A stretch of DNA of 64,000 nt from Mycobacterium lentiflavum (GTDB lineage Bacteria > Actinomycetota > Actinomycetes > Mycobacteriales > Mycobacteriaceae). Below, one piece after another: positions 33,370-42,739 of the stretch. The translations under genes and the position numbers were made by a program. The stretch covers positions 1,674,001-1,738,000 of the forward strand of contig NZ_CP092423.2 in assembly GCF_022374895.2 (NCBI RefSeq), given 5' to 3'. The notes beneath the pieces were generated by a model. It had not been told where the DNA came from, did no database searches, and saw only the letters and a program-made list of their open reading frames with translations. Numbering within the stretch: the stretch's first letter is position 1; each line of letters begins with the position of its first letter.

Positions 33370-35649
33370 CTGCGTCGCATGGTCTCCAAGGGTTCGATGG
33401 TGCCATCGTGCCAGCGAAGCGGGCGCCCACCAGTTCAGGCCGCCCAGCACATGCATGAAGGCCGGCACCAGCAGCATGCGGACCACCGTCGCATCCATCA
33501 AGACGGCGATGGTCAGGCCTAAACCGAACATCCGCATGAACGACACCCCGGCCGAGATCAGTGCCGCGAACGAGATCGACATCAGCAGCGCCGCCGCGGT
33601 GATGATCCTGCCCGTACGGGCGAGGCCCCGCGCAATGCTTTCATCGTTGTCCGCCCGCGTCCGTGGTGAGTAGAGCCAATATTCGCGGACCCGGGCAAGC
33701 AGAAAGACCTCGTAGTCCATCGACAAGCCGAATGCGATGCAAAACATCAGCACCGGGACGTTCACCGGCAGCGTGCCGGTTGATGTTGTCCCTGCCGCGC
33801 CCAGGTGACCGTCCTGGAAGATCCACACCAGGGCGCCGAACGTCGCGGTCAGTGACAGCATATTGAGTAATAACGCCTTGACCGGAAGTATCACGCTGCC
33901 CGTGAGGAGGAAGAGCAGCACCATCGTGACGACGGCGATGAAGGCGAACACGAACGGCAACCGGGAGGTGATGCCCTTGATGCAATCACGATTCGTTTGT
34001 GCCAGCCCGGCGATCTGGACTGTTCGGTGTTGCGGCGGTGCGACCGCGTGTATGCGGGCCAATTGCGTCTCGGACGCGCGTGTGAAAAGCGGCGCCGTGC
34101 TTTCAACCGTCAGGTAGGCGCTGCCTGCCGCCATCCCGGCCGGCGCCGTGGGCGGCCCGGTGGGTTCACCGGCGACGAAGGTGGCGGTCGGTGAGGACAC
34201 GGCAGAGACATCGATGACACGGGACAGCCGCATGGCGTAGTTGTCCAGATCGCTGGTGGTCAGACCGGCGGATTCGGGAAGGACGACCTTCACTCGGGTC
34301 TCAGAATTAGTGCCGAATTCGCTACGAACTCGGTCGTTGACGACGCGGGCTGACGACGATGTCGGCAGTACCCGGTCGTCGGGATAGCCCCATCTGACAC
34401 CGAGGAATGGCGCCCCCAGTACAAGCAGGAATGCCGTGAGCACCATGGCGACCGGGATCGCTTGACGCATAACCAGTTTCGCCGTCCGATACCAGAAGCT
34501 CTGCTCCACGGACCGTTGTGCGGGCGTGCGGCGGCGGACGAACCGACCGCCGAATCGCCAGACGTTCAGCGCGTCGAGCCGGTCTCCGAGCAGCGCAATC
34601 GCTGCCGGCGCCACCAACACCGCTGCCACCGCGGCGAACCCGACCACTGCCGTCCCGGCGTACGCGAAGGACTTCAGGAAGTACATCGGGAACAGTGCCG
34701 TTGCGGCCAGTGCCAGGGCCACCGTGATCGCCGAAAACAACACCGTCCGGCCGGCCGTGGTCACAGTTTTCACCAACGCCTCGTCGCGGCCCTTCCCGTC
34801 GGCCCGCTCGTCGCGGTAGCGACTGATGATCAGCAACGTGTAGTCGATGGCCAGGGCGAACGCCAATGCCACGGTCACGTTGAGGGCGAAGACCGACACG
34901 TTGGTGACCAACGCGATCGCACGCAACACCGCCAGTGAACCCGCGATTGCCAGTGCGCCCACGGCCATGGGTAGTGCCGCCGCGGCTATCCCGCCGAACA
35001 CCCAGACCAATGCGATAAAACTCAGCGGTATCGCTATGACCTCCATTCGCAGCAGGTCTTTTCCGGTCTGCTGGTTGATCTGTTCGAACACCATTCCCGA
35101 TCCGCCCGCCCGCACGGTCACCCCTTGGAAGTCACGTGCGTACCGCTCTGCCAGTGTCTGGGCATGCTTGGGGGCGCTGTTTTCATCACCCTTGAGCGCG
35201 ACGAGGATCATCGCGGTTTTTCCGTCGGCACTCACCAGGCCCGGCGCTGGACGGGTATCCCATGGGGATGCCACGGCGGACACGAAAGGAGATTGCGCAA
35301 GCTGCGCGACGATGTCGGAACCCACGACTCGCGCGGGACCGTTGCTGGCCCCGCTGGGCGAACTCACCAGCAGAATCAGTTCCAGCTCGCCCTGATTGAA
35401 CTTTCCGGCGAGTATCGCGGCGGCGCGCGCCGATTCGGAGGTTGGATCCATGAATCCGCCTGCCGACAGGCTGGTGGCAGCGGATACGCCGAATATGCTC
35501 GTGCCAATTAGCACCAGAAGTGCTGCTGCAATAACCTGTTTCGGATACTGGACACAGAGTCGGGCCGCTTGTGCCAGGGGGCGACAGCCGGAGTCGATCC
35601 GCGGTCGGCGCCGACGGGCGGGCGCGCGCCGGATGCCCAATTGCTTCAT
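33355..35649 (-). CDS. MMPL/RND family transporter (second copy)
   Basis: This 764-residue transporter is longer than the one at 30700 and less like it than two recent copies would be. Helices and loops follow the MmpL plan, with AFALAIDYTLLIISRYRDERADG in the first half and FGLSMDYEVFLLARVREYW in the second, both with the conserved Asp-Tyr. The ATG at 35649 is preferred over an upstream TTG at 35715 that adds a basic tail. A cargo of carotenoid or related lipid is suggested only by context. It is divergent from the SOUL gene. Confidence 0.87.
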   Translation of the reverse strand: MKQLGIRRAPARRRRPRIDSGCRPLAQAARLCVQYPKQVIAAALLVLIGTSIFGVSAATSLSAGGFMDPTSESARAAAILAGKFNQGELELILLVSSPSGASNGPARVVGSDIVAQLAQSPFVSAVASPWDTRPAPGLVSADGKTAMILVALKGDENSAPKHAQTLAERYARDFQGVTVRAGGSGMVFEQINQQTGKDLLRMEVIAIPLSFIALVWVFGGIAAAALPMAVGALAIAGSLAVLRAIALVTNVSVFALNVTVALAFALAIDYTLLIISRYRDERADGKGRDEALVKTVTTAGRTVLFSAITVALALAATALFPMYFLKSFAYAGTAVVGFAAVAAVLVAPAAIALLGDRLDALNVWRFGGRFVRRRTPAQRSVEQSFWYRTAKLVMRQAIPVAMVLTAFLLVLGAPFLGVRWGYPDDRVLPTSSSARVVNDRVRSEFGTNSETRVKVVLPESAGLTTSDLDNYAMRLSRVIDVSAVSSPTATFVAGEPTGPPTAPAGMAAGSAYLTVESTAPLFTRASETQLARIHAVAPPQHRTVQIAGLAQTNRDCIKGITSRLPFVFAFIAVVTMVLLFLLTGSVILPVKALLLNMLSLTATFGALVWIFQDGHLGAAGTTSTGTLPVNVPVLMFCIAFGLSMDYEVFLLARVREYWLYSPRTRADNDESIARGLARTGRIITAAALLMSISFAALISAGVSFMRMFGLGLTIAVLMDATVVRMLLVPAFMHVLGGLNWWAPASLARWHHRTLGDHATQLRLR

Positions 35650-35758
35650 CCGGCAACGCTTAACCGATTTCTTGCGCGGACGGGATGCGGATCCCACGGC
35701 GGGTGCGACCTCCAACCGTTGGTTCCCGCGGCTTCGGCGCCGACGATCGGTCTCCAGA

Positions 35759-35771
35759 ATACTTTAAGTAT
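35759..35771. promoter_or_regulatory. ATACTT-T-AAGTAT palindrome upstream of SOUL gene
   Basis: This is a perfect 13-bp odd palindrome in the intergenic region between the divergent second mmpL and the SOUL-fni-glycosyltransferase run. It may be a regulator site, perhaps for one of the MarR proteins. Confidence 0.45.
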
Positions 35772-35848
35772 CTGAACCATTCAAGGATTTAACTAAATCG
35801 GGGTTTTCGGTTAGGCTGGCGAGCAGATCGCCAAGGAATGAGGTACTT

Positions 35849-36487
35849 GTGTTGGGGTCGATTGCAAGAATTTTCGGGCAGGTACTCGAAGCGGCGGGTT
35901 CGGTTGTCGGTTACCGCCACGGCACCGAGGAGCCCGCCCATAGCGCCGAGAAGCTGACCAACAACGTGGAGATCCGCCGATATGGTGCGCGGATCGCCGC
36001 CGAGACGACGGTGTCCGCGGACGAAGAGGCTGCCAGGAACGCCGGCTTTCGGCGCCTTGCCCGCTACATATTCGGCGCCAATCGTGGCAGTCAAAAGATC
36101 GCCATGACGGCACCGGTGGCACAGCGCAGCGGCAAGGGCGAGAAGATCGCCATGACGGCACCGGTCGCGCAAAACCCAGCCGGTAAGGATGAATGGGTGA
36201 TCCGGTTCTTCATGCCGGCCGACAAGACACTGGAGTCGTTGCCGGTGCCCGACGACGCGCAAGTCAGGCTGGTCACCGTGCCGCCGGAGACGATCGCAGT
36301 GCGCCGGTTCTCCGGCAGCCGCAGTGCCCGCGCTGTTGCCGCGCAGACCGCTGAGTTGTTAGAGACGTTGCGCGACAATGGATTCAAGCCCATGGATGCG
36401 CCGGCGGCGTGGTTTTACGATCCCCCGTGGACAGTTCCGCCGCTGCGTCGCAACGAAATTGCGGTGCCTGTCGAGCCGGCTGGATAA
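35849..36487 (+). CDS. SOUL family heme-binding protein
   Basis: This 212-residue protein has the SOUL/HBP fold signature: [47 protein letters not shown] and a C-terminal RRNEIAVPV. The segment [10 protein letters not shown] occurs twice (about 85 and 99), a small internal repeat. SOUL proteins bind heme or other tetrapyrroles; in mycobacteria the role is not known. The GTG start has GAGGT near. It begins a co-directional run with fni (2 bases away) and a glycosyltransferase. Confidence 0.87.
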   Translation: MLGSIARIFGQVLEAAGSVVGYRHGTEEPAHSAEKLTNNVEIRRYGARIAAETTVSADEEAARNAGFRRLARYIFGANRGSQKIAMTAPVAQRSGKGEKIAMTAPVAQNPAGKDEWVIRFFMPADKTLESLPVPDDAQVRLVTVPPETIAVRRFSGSRSARAVAAQTAELLETLRDNGFKPMDAPAAWFYDPPWTVPPLRRNEIAVPVEPAG

Positions 36488-36489
36488 CC

Positions 36490-37533
36490 GTGACGGCCGA
36501 CCGCGCTGCGTTGAGGACCCGCAAACGCCGGCACATCGACGTTTGTCTGGACGGTGACGTGGGGTACCGGGGCATAACGACAGGGCTGGAACGCTACACG
36601 TTGCCCTACAACGCCTTGACCCAGACCAATCTCGGCGACATCGACTTGTCCACCGAATTTTTCGGGGTGCGGCTGCGGGCGCCCGTGCTGGTGGGTGCGA
36701 TGACCGGCGGGGCGCAGTTATCGGGCACCATCAACCGAAATCTGGCCGCCGCCGCCCAGAAACTCGGCATCGGAATGATGCTGGGGTCCCAGCGGATCAT
36801 GCTTGACAGCGCATTGGGCGAGCGAGCCGCTCCAAGCTTTACCGTGCGCGACGTCGCGCCCGATGTGTTGCTGTTCGGCAACATCGGGCTATCGCAGTTC
36901 ACCAAGGATGCGATAGCCGACATCGCGCAAGCGCTTGACCGAGTGGGGGCGGACGTGCTTGCCGTGCACACCAATCCGCTGCAAGAGGCGCTGCAGTGCA
37001 ACGGCGACACCGACTTCGCCGGAACTCTGGACCGGCTGCATGACCTCACCGACAAGCTGGGTTACCCGGTGCTGTTGAAAGAGGTCGGCCACGGGATCGG
37101 CGCCACAGCCGTCGCCGAACTGCTAAGGCTGACCGGTGAGGCGCCGGTGGCGGCCATCGATGTGGCCGGCGCGGGCGGCACATCGTGGGCGCGCGTGGAG
37201 CAGTTGGTCCGCTACGGCGAACTGCGCCACCCGGACTTGGCCGACTGGGGAATACCTACCGCGCAAGCCATTTTGGAAGTGCGGGCGGCACTGCCCGCCA
37301 TCCCGTTAGTCGCGTCCGGGGGAATCCGTACCGGCATGGACGCGGCCAAAGCGCTGGCGTTAGGTGCCGACGTGGTGGCGATCGCCCGGCCGCTGTTGCG
37401 GGCGGCCATCGATTCCGCGGACGCGGCAACCGCCTGGTTGCAACAATTCATTGACGAACTGCGCATCTGTCTGCATGTCTGCGGCACGGCCGATCTGCGA
37501 GCCCTGCACGACGCGGGCGCGGCTCCCTTATAG
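36490..37533 (+). CDS. fni: Type II isopentenyl-diphosphate delta-isomerase
   Basis: This FMN/NADPH-dependent IPP isomerase of 347 residues interconverts IPP and DMAPP, feeding carotenoid synthesis. It has [10 protein letters not shown] at the N-terminus, [27 protein letters not shown] and the glycine-rich [11 protein letters not shown], then [15 protein letters not shown] and [22 protein letters not shown] (core [14 protein letters not shown]) for FMN. The GTG at 36490 starts just after the SOUL stop. Mycobacteria with carotenoid clusters often have this type in addition to a type I enzyme. Confidence 0.93.
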   Translation: MTADRAALRTRKRRHIDVCLDGDVGYRGITTGLERYTLPYNALTQTNLGDIDLSTEFFGVRLRAPVLVGAMTGGAQLSGTINRNLAAAAQKLGIGMMLGSQRIMLDSALGERAAPSFTVRDVAPDVLLFGNIGLSQFTKDAIADIAQALDRVGADVLAVHTNPLQEALQCNGDTDFAGTLDRLHDLTDKLGYPVLLKEVGHGIGATAVAELLRLTGEAPVAAIDVAGAGGTSWARVEQLVRYGELRHPDLADWGIPTAQAILEVRAALPAIPLVASGGIRTGMDAAKALALGADVVAIARPLLRAAIDSADAATAWLQQFIDELRICLHVCGTADLRALHDAGAAPL

Positions 37534-37544
37534 GGGCCGGCCCG

Positions 37545-38807
37545 ATGGCAGTAATCCTGGCTTACGGGTCGCCGGCGCTCGGCCACCTGTATCCGCTCGG
37601 CGCGCTGTTGCGGGAACTGGCCTCGCGCAAACACCAGATCCACCTGCGCACCATGGCTTCCGAAGTAGCCGCCATGCGCAGTCTCGGTATCCGCACCGAA
37701 CCCGTCGATCCGCGGATCGAGGCCATCGCCGGGCAGGATTGGCTGGCGCGCAATGCGTTAGGAGTTCTCAGAACCACGGTGGACGTGTTGTGCCGGCGCG
37801 CGGTGATCGAAGTCGGCGACCTGCAGCGCGCGATAGCAGCGGCCAAGCCCGACGTGATCATCGTGGATGCCAACTGCTGGGGGGCTATGGCGATCGCCGA
37901 GGCCAGTAATCTGCCCTGGCTCGTGTTTTCGCCGTTTACCCCCTACTTGAGGTCGCGCTCCGCGCCGCCGTTCGGTCCCGGCCTGCGGCCACTGCCCGGC
38001 CTTGCCGGAACAGTGCGCGATGCGTCGATGCGCCCTTTCGTGAGCTTTCTCTTCGATCGCCGGATAGTGCCGCGGCTCAACGCTATTCGTGCGGACGTTG
38101 GAGTTCCCGCCGTCGCGTCGGTGGACGCGCTGATGCGCCGCGCACCGCTGGTGTTGTCGGTCGGCGGTGAGCCGTTCGAATATCCGCATCCGGATTGGGA
38201 CGACTTGGTGCACTTCATCGGGGCGTGTGAGTTCGAGCCGTCGCCCGTGAGCGCGCCCGACTGGATAGGCGACATCGAAAGACCCATCGTGCTGGTGACC
38301 ACATCCTCGATCGCCCAGGCAGATGCCGGTTTGGGCCGTATTGCCTTGCAGGCGTTGGCGGCAGAGCCCGTCCATGTGGTGGCGACATTTCCGGCGGGCG
38401 TGCCCCGCGGGCTGATGTCGACACCCAATGCCACAGTGTGCCGATTCGTGAATCATGGTGCGGTGCTTGACCGTGCGGTCTGTGCCATCACCCACGGGGG
38501 CATGGGCGCCACCGTAAAGGCGCTCAACCGCGGTGTCCCGGTTTGCGCGGTGCCGTACGCCCGCGATCAGGCCGAGGTCGCGCGTCGCGTGCAGGTCGCC
38601 GGCTGTGGCACGCGTCTGCCCGCGCGAAGGCTGACCCCCTCCCGGCTGCGCGCCGCGGTACTCATGACGACGGCCATGGCCGACGGCGCCCGGCGGGTAG
38701 CGGCTGGTTTCGCCGCAACCGGCGGGGTAGCGCGCGGTGCGGACCTGATCGAGCAGCGACTACTGCTGCGGGTTCTGGCGCCGCGCCTGTTGCCGCCGGG
38801 CTGCTGA
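37545..38807 (+). CDS. GT1-type glycosyltransferase, possibly carotenoid glycosylation
   Basis: This 420-residue UDP-glycosyltransferase-like protein of the GT-B/GT1 fold has an N-terminal acceptor domain beginning VILAYGSPALGHLYPLGALL (cited core GSPALGHLYPL) and a C-terminal donor domain with the motif CAITHGGMGATVKALNRGVPVCAVP (cores THGGMGAT and GVPVCAVP), including the His-Gly-Gly of the signature. Location after fni in the carotenoid island suggests a CrtX-like carotenoid glucosyltransferase, but it could also act on other hydrophobic acceptors. Its end overlaps the convergent MarR gene by 48 bases. Confidence 0.85.
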   Translation: MAVILAYGSPALGHLYPLGALLRELASRKHQIHLRTMASEVAAMRSLGIRTEPVDPRIEAIAGQDWLARNALGVLRTTVDVLCRRAVIEVGDLQRAIAAAKPDVIIVDANCWGAMAIAEASNLPWLVFSPFTPYLRSRSAPPFGPGLRPLPGLAGTVRDASMRPFVSFLFDRRIVPRLNAIRADVGVPAVASVDALMRRAPLVLSVGGEPFEYPHPDWDDLVHFIGACEFEPSPVSAPDWIGDIERPIVLVTTSSIAQADAGLGRIALQALAAEPVHVVATFPAGVPRGLMSTPNATVCRFVNHGAVLDRAVCAITHGGMGATVKALNRGVPVCAVPYARDQAEVARRVQVAGCGTRLPARRLTPSRLRAAVLMTTAMADGARRVAAGFAATGGVARGADLIEQRLLLRVLAPRLLPPGC

Positions 38808-39335
38808 GGCGCCGCGCCCAACACCGGCCGGCAATGGGCTGGGCTGGTTCGCGAGCTCGTCCTCGAACGTCGCCATTGCGTCGATCATCGCCAGGAACAC
38901 TCGGTGCGCCGCGTCAAGGTCCTCGTCGCTGAGATCGGCCATCGCGGCGCTGAGATGAGCGCCCAGCGGCCTGAAGAAGGCGTGCGCCATCGTCATACCG
39001 CTCTGTTCGTAGCGCAGCAGCCACTTTCGTCGGTCATCGGGATCGGGCTCACGACGTATGTGTCCCGCCTCGATCATCCGATCGACCAGATAGGTGATCG
39101 CCGCCGGCGAGACATCCATGCGCTGCCGCAACTGGGCCAAAGTCAACGGTGCGCCGGCGGTTTCGCTGACCATGATATGCAGCAGGGCGTGGAAATCGCT
39201 GCTGGTGACGTCGTTCAGTCGCGCAAAGTATCGGCCGACCCGATCGGAGCGCGCCGTAATCGCTCGTATGTCGGCCGACAGCTGCCGTTCCAGCTCAGCG
39301 CGGTCCGGCGGTGAGCCGTTGCGGCGCTTGGTCAC
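38760..39335 (-). CDS. MarR family regulator, CrtR-like (second copy)
   Basis: This protein of about 191 residues is a close paralogue of the MarR at 32875 in the DNA-binding core (SDFHALLHIMVSE, MDVSPAAITYLVDRMIE, wing DPDDRRKWLLRYE), with an added Arg/Gln-rich C-terminal tail (RRQQARRQNPQQ). I used the GTG at 39335 because AAGGA precedes it; GTG 39359 is possible. It lies downstream of and on the same strand as the crt operon but after a 167-base gap, so it likely has its own promoter. A repressor of the crtE promoter is the obvious hypothesis. Confidence 0.86.
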   Translation of the reverse strand: MTKRRNGSPPDRAELERQLSADIRAITARSDRVGRYFARLNDVTSSDFHALLHIMVSETAGAPLTLAQLRQRMDVSPAAITYLVDRMIEAGHIRREPDPDDRRKWLLRYEQSGMTMAHAFFRPLGAHLSAAMADLSDEDLDAAHRVFLAMIDAMATFEDELANQPSPLPAGVGRGASAARRQQARRQNPQQ

Positions 39336-39502
39336 CTGCCTGCATCCTTCATGAGACACCAGGGTATCCGCGCACTCGGCAAAAGACCTACTAGACCCCG
39401 CCGCGCCGCGACGTGCAACTCATCGATCCGCCCGAATCACTCCCCGGTAGCGAGATTCGACCTAATGTCGCTCGTCACGATGACGCAGGTGGCAAATCCG
39501 CG

Positions 39503-40498
39503 TCAGCCACCCGCGCGGAGTCGATACCGGCGTTCGGCGTAGGCCAGATCGTCACGCCACAGCCGGTTGGCGGCATAGCGCATCAGCGGTGCGATCAGTG
39601 GGCCGGCGCGAAGGGCATTCTTGAAGCCGGGTCGCGGTGAAAACGCGATGACGGCTTCGATCACGGCGACACGCGGTCGTCCGTCCGGCCCGGGAGTCGT
39701 TGGTGTGGCGTGGGTTTCGACGACGCTTCCGGCTCCCTCCCCTTCGACGATGCGCATCACGACGGTGCGCGCATCGGGGGTAGTGAATTCGGCGATTACG
39801 GGCACTCCTAAGCGGCTCATCCGGAAGGTGACCGCGACCAGGAAGCGGTCGTCGTCCTCGGTCGGCGTGGTCAGCACCTCGAGCCGGGTGAACGAGTAAG
39901 GATGAAACCATGCGCCGTGCCAAGGGTCGAGCCGGTTGGCGATGATGTCAGACGTTTCGCAATTGCCGACCAAGCGGGTGACCGCCGTGACGGTGTCGCC
40001 GTCGGGCCGGGGCCCGAGCACCGGCACCTCTAGTGCAACTTCTTTGCCGACCGCGTCGAGACGTACCCATGCCAACACGCCGTCGTCGTAACAGGGCAGC
40101 GGCCTGAAGGGCAATTCGCATGTGTCGCCGTCGAAAGCCAGTCCGTGCCATCGGCAGTACAGCACCCCACGGCGCACGACTCCGGTCGCGAGGTCTGCAC
40201 CCAAATGTGGGCAGGCTGCCGGAGCGACTCGCAGCCCGCGGTGCCTATCGCGCCAGGCGACCAGATCGACGCCGGCGACGCACGTCCCGAACGGGCGGTC
40301 CGTGCGCACGTCGCTGCTCGCGGCGAACACATACCAATTTCCGGTCGGTCGCCGTTGGGACCGATCCAGTGCGGCGTTGATGATGCCCGGCTGCGCGTCG
40401 CGGTAGGTCGGGCGCTGTTGCGTCCAGGGGACGCGCGGGATTGCACCGACAGGCCAGTCTTTCGGCCAGCGGCGGTGCAACGGATCGCCCAGGCTCAT
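39503..40498 (-). CDS. Rieske 2Fe-2S oxygenase-like protein coupled to crtU
   Basis: This 331-residue protein has a Rieske cluster site, C96-P-H98 and C115-R-W-H118 (CPHLGADLATGVVRRGVLYCRWH, cited by ends), and a C-terminal domain with DIIANRLDPWHGAWFHPYSF that includes candidate ligands for mononuclear iron. It belongs to the type found in actinobacterial carotenoid clusters (DUF5914-like). The ATG overlaps the crtU stop by 4 bases (ATGA). It probably oxidises or hydroxylates the aromatic carotenoid made by CrtU, or supports CrtU itself; this is inference. Confidence 0.87.
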   Translation of the reverse strand: MSLGDPLHRRWPKDWPVGAIPRVPWTQQRPTYRDAQPGIINAALDRSQRRPTGNWYVFAASSDVRTDRPFGTCVAGVDLVAWRDRHRGLRVAPAACPHLGADLATGVVRRGVLYCRWHGLAFDGDTCELPFRPLPCYDDGVLAWVRLDAVGKEVALEVPVLGPRPDGDTVTAVTRLVGNCETSDIIANRLDPWHGAWFHPYSFTRLEVLTTPTEDDDRFLVAVTFRMSRLGVPVIAEFTTPDARTVVMRIVEGEGAGSVVETHATPTTPGPDGRPRVAVIEAVIAFSPRPGFKNALRAGPLIAPLMRYAANRLWRDDLAYAERRYRLRAGG

Positions 40499-42021
40499 CG
40501 CCGGCGCCGCCCTTGCCGCTCGGCCAGAGATCGCAGGAGTGCGGATCGCCCACGGATGGGAACGGTGACCAACTCGTGCCCGGCGATGCCCCACGACCTC
40601 AGCAGGTGGTTAGCGGCCGAGAAGCCGGTGGTGGCCGCGCGTTCCATCAGCGCGACCGGCAGGTCGATGCGGATTCCGTCACCGGCCAGCACCAGCCCGT
40701 GCTGCGGAGTTGCCACCGTCGGTCGCCGTGCGTACATGCCAGGGGCGAACAGCGGGCAGTCACTTCGACGCAGCAAGCGCTCGTGAGCCACGCCCGCAGT
40801 GCCGGTCTCCTGGTAGAGCTGATGCAACTGTTCGATCGCCGCTTCCCGGCTTGTCTCGGAACTGGTTGCGTAAGAATGCAATTCGATGACCGAACCGTGA
40901 TTTCGCCGCGCCCAACTGGCAGCTTCACGTTCGTAACGTTCGAGCACACTGATGTTGTCGAGGGGCTCGTGCCCGGCCGTGCCGAGGAAGGCGGGCCGAC
41001 TCGAGTCCACGGGCCGGTCCAGCCACATCCGATGAACCACAAACGCCGGCGCGGTGCGCAGCTGTCGTATCCGGTCGCGCCACGGATCGTCTCCAAGACC
41101 GGGGGAGGCCGCCACCACCTGCTGCAGACCACCGACGTCGAGCGCCAGCACGACGCCGTCACCGTCCAGCACTTCGCCCGACTCGGTCTCTACGTGAAAG
41201 GTCTTGCTGGTGGGATCCGTTGCGATACGACGTGCGCTGGTGCCGAGGTGCACCCGGACACCATGGTCAATCAAGTACTGCCGCAACGGATTCCACAGGC
41301 TGACATCGAAATTCGCGGTGGCGACGTCGAAGATGAGGCCCTCGCTGGAGCCGAGGAAATAGATGTGAAACATCGTCGCCAGTTCCGCCGCGGACAGTTG
41401 TGCCGGCTCGGCGAAGAAGCTGCGCGAGAACACTTCGAACGCAAGGTGGCGCGCCGAGTCTGGGAAATTGAGGCTTTTGAGAAAGGTTTCGGCATCCATG
41501 TGGTCGAGCCGTCGATAGATGTCGGGCACCGATACCGCCGCCAGCGGCGCGGCGGCCAGGGCGTCGATGCGGGCGAGATCACCCAGCCGAAACGTGGGGC
41601 TGCGCAGAGCGAACGCCAGTGCGTTCCACGGTGGGGTGCGGGGCAATCCGCGGAAGCTGTCGCGCCGGCCGGCACCGTCGATCAGTGGGTAGTCCTCGAC
41701 CGGCGCAAGCATGCGCAGCTCCGGATCGACCCGCCGCAGGAGCGCCCGCAGGTTGTAGTACTGACGAAAGAAGGCATGAAAGCCCCGATTCATCGCCAGC
41801 TCGGCGCCCCCCTCGCGTTCGGTCCAGCCGCCCACCCGGCCGCCGAGGTAATCCTCACGTTCCACCAGGTCCACGGCGATCCCGCGTTCGGCGAGTCCGG
41901 TCGCGGCGCTCAGGCCGGCGATCCCGCCCCCGATGACGACGGCGCGGGGCCGCGACGACAGCGCGGCGGCTTCGGGCAAACCCGGCGGAGCCGGGTGGAC
42001 GTGGCGGCGGCGGTCGATCAT
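40495..42021 (-). CDS. crtU: Carotene desaturase/methyltransferase (isorenieratene synthase type)
   Basis: This FAD-dependent protein of 508 residues is CrtU-like: N-terminal VVIGGGIAGLSAATGLAERG (Rossmann, G31 to G36), GGRVGGW, the CrtU-typical NRGFHAFFRQYYNLRALLRR and, in the middle, LAFEVFSRSFFAEPAQLSAAELATMFHIYFLGSSEG (cores FSRSFFAEPAQLS and FHIYFLGS). CrtU converts beta-ionone rings into aromatic rings by desaturation and methyl shift, giving isorenieratene (leprotene) from beta-carotene. It overlaps genes on both sides by 4 bases, so it is fully coupled in the operon. Confidence 0.87.
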   Translation of the reverse strand: MIDRRRHVHPAPPGLPEAAALSSRPRAVVIGGGIAGLSAATGLAERGIAVDLVEREDYLGGRVGGWTEREGGAELAMNRGFHAFFRQYYNLRALLRRVDPELRMLAPVEDYPLIDGAGRRDSFRGLPRTPPWNALAFALRSPTFRLGDLARIDALAAAPLAAVSVPDIYRRLDHMDAETFLKSLNFPDSARHLAFEVFSRSFFAEPAQLSAAELATMFHIYFLGSSEGLIFDVATANFDVSLWNPLRQYLIDHGVRVHLGTSARRIATDPTSKTFHVETESGEVLDGDGVVLALDVGGLQQVVAASPGLGDDPWRDRIRQLRTAPAFVVHRMWLDRPVDSSRPAFLGTAGHEPLDNISVLERYEREAASWARRNHGSVIELHSYATSSETSREAAIEQLHQLYQETGTAGVAHERLLRRSDCPLFAPGMYARRPTVATPQHGLVLAGDGIRIDLPVALMERAATTGFSAANHLLRSWGIAGHELVTVPIRGRSALLRSLAERQGRRRR

Positions 42022-42737
42022 TGCGGTGCTTCCCCTAGAAAGGTGTGGACAATGTTACGTTCCCAGCCGGACATGGTTTCGCCGCGCACCGCGTTGAAAC
42101 CGGCGTCTTGCATCCGGCGCCGAAACCGCGCTGCCCCGTCGAAGGTCAGGGCGCTACGCCACAGATGCCGGTACAGCGTGCTGTCACGGGTCCGCCACCA
42201 GCCGGCCGGGATGATGATGCCCCAGCACACCGCATGCCAGATCAGGGTCGCGGCGCGGGAGTCCCGTACTGAGTACTCGTGTACCGCGAGGGTGCCACCG
42301 GGTCGAAGCAGCTCGCGGAAGTTGCGCAGCTGCGCCTCGGGGTCCGTGAGGTTGCGCAGCAGGTAGGCAGCCAGGATGGCGTCGAACGGTCCGGTGACGC
42401 CGTGCTCGTCCAGGTCCTCGACGCGGGCGTGCACGAACCGCACCGACGGCGGCCACGGTTTTGCCCGTGCGGCGTCGAGCATCCCGCGCGCGGCGTCGAC
42501 GGCGATGATCTCGGCGTGGGGAGCCACCGCCAACAACGCGGCGGTGGACGCACCGGTGCCGCAACCGGCGTCGAGCAACCGCAGACCCCGGCCACCCCCG
42601 GGCAGGCGCATGCGGCGCGCCGACCGCCCGAGGTTTGTGTGGTAACCCGGGTTGGCGCCGACCAGCCGGTCGTATGCCGCGGCGCCGACGTCGAAGGCGT
42701 CGGGCACGTCGCGGCGGGGCAGGCCTGCTTTATCCAT
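42018..42737 (-). CDS. SAM-dependent methyltransferase of the crt operon (CrtT-like)
   Basis: This 239-residue class I methyltransferase has motif I as LLDAGCGTGASTAAL (about 55) and an acidic AVDAARGML, then FDAILAAYLLRNLTDPE. The C-terminal half with SGWERNIVHTFLGE is like quinone/carotenoid-type methyltransferases. A similar gene (crtT) accompanies crtU in streptomycete carotenoid clusters. Its substrate is unproven; carotenoid or a quinone is likely. It starts 2 bases from crtYd and overlaps crtU by 4. Confidence 0.82.
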   Translation of the reverse strand: MDKAGLPRRDVPDAFDVGAAAYDRLVGANPGYHTNLGRSARRMRLPGGGRGLRLLDAGCGTGASTAALLAVAPHAEIIAVDAARGMLDAARAKPWPPSVRFVHARVEDLDEHGVTGPFDAILAAYLLRNLTDPEAQLRNFRELLRPGGTLAVHEYSVRDSRAATLIWHAVCWGIIIPAGWWRTRDSTLYRHLWRSALTFDGAARFRRRMQDAGFNAVRGETMSGWERNIVHTFLGEAPQ

Positions 42738-42739
42738 GG

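Noticed and set aside
40441..42366. Plus-strand open frame of 641 codons
   Set aside because: It is antisense to crtU and its neighbours, lacks any recognisable domain, and arises from high GC third positions.
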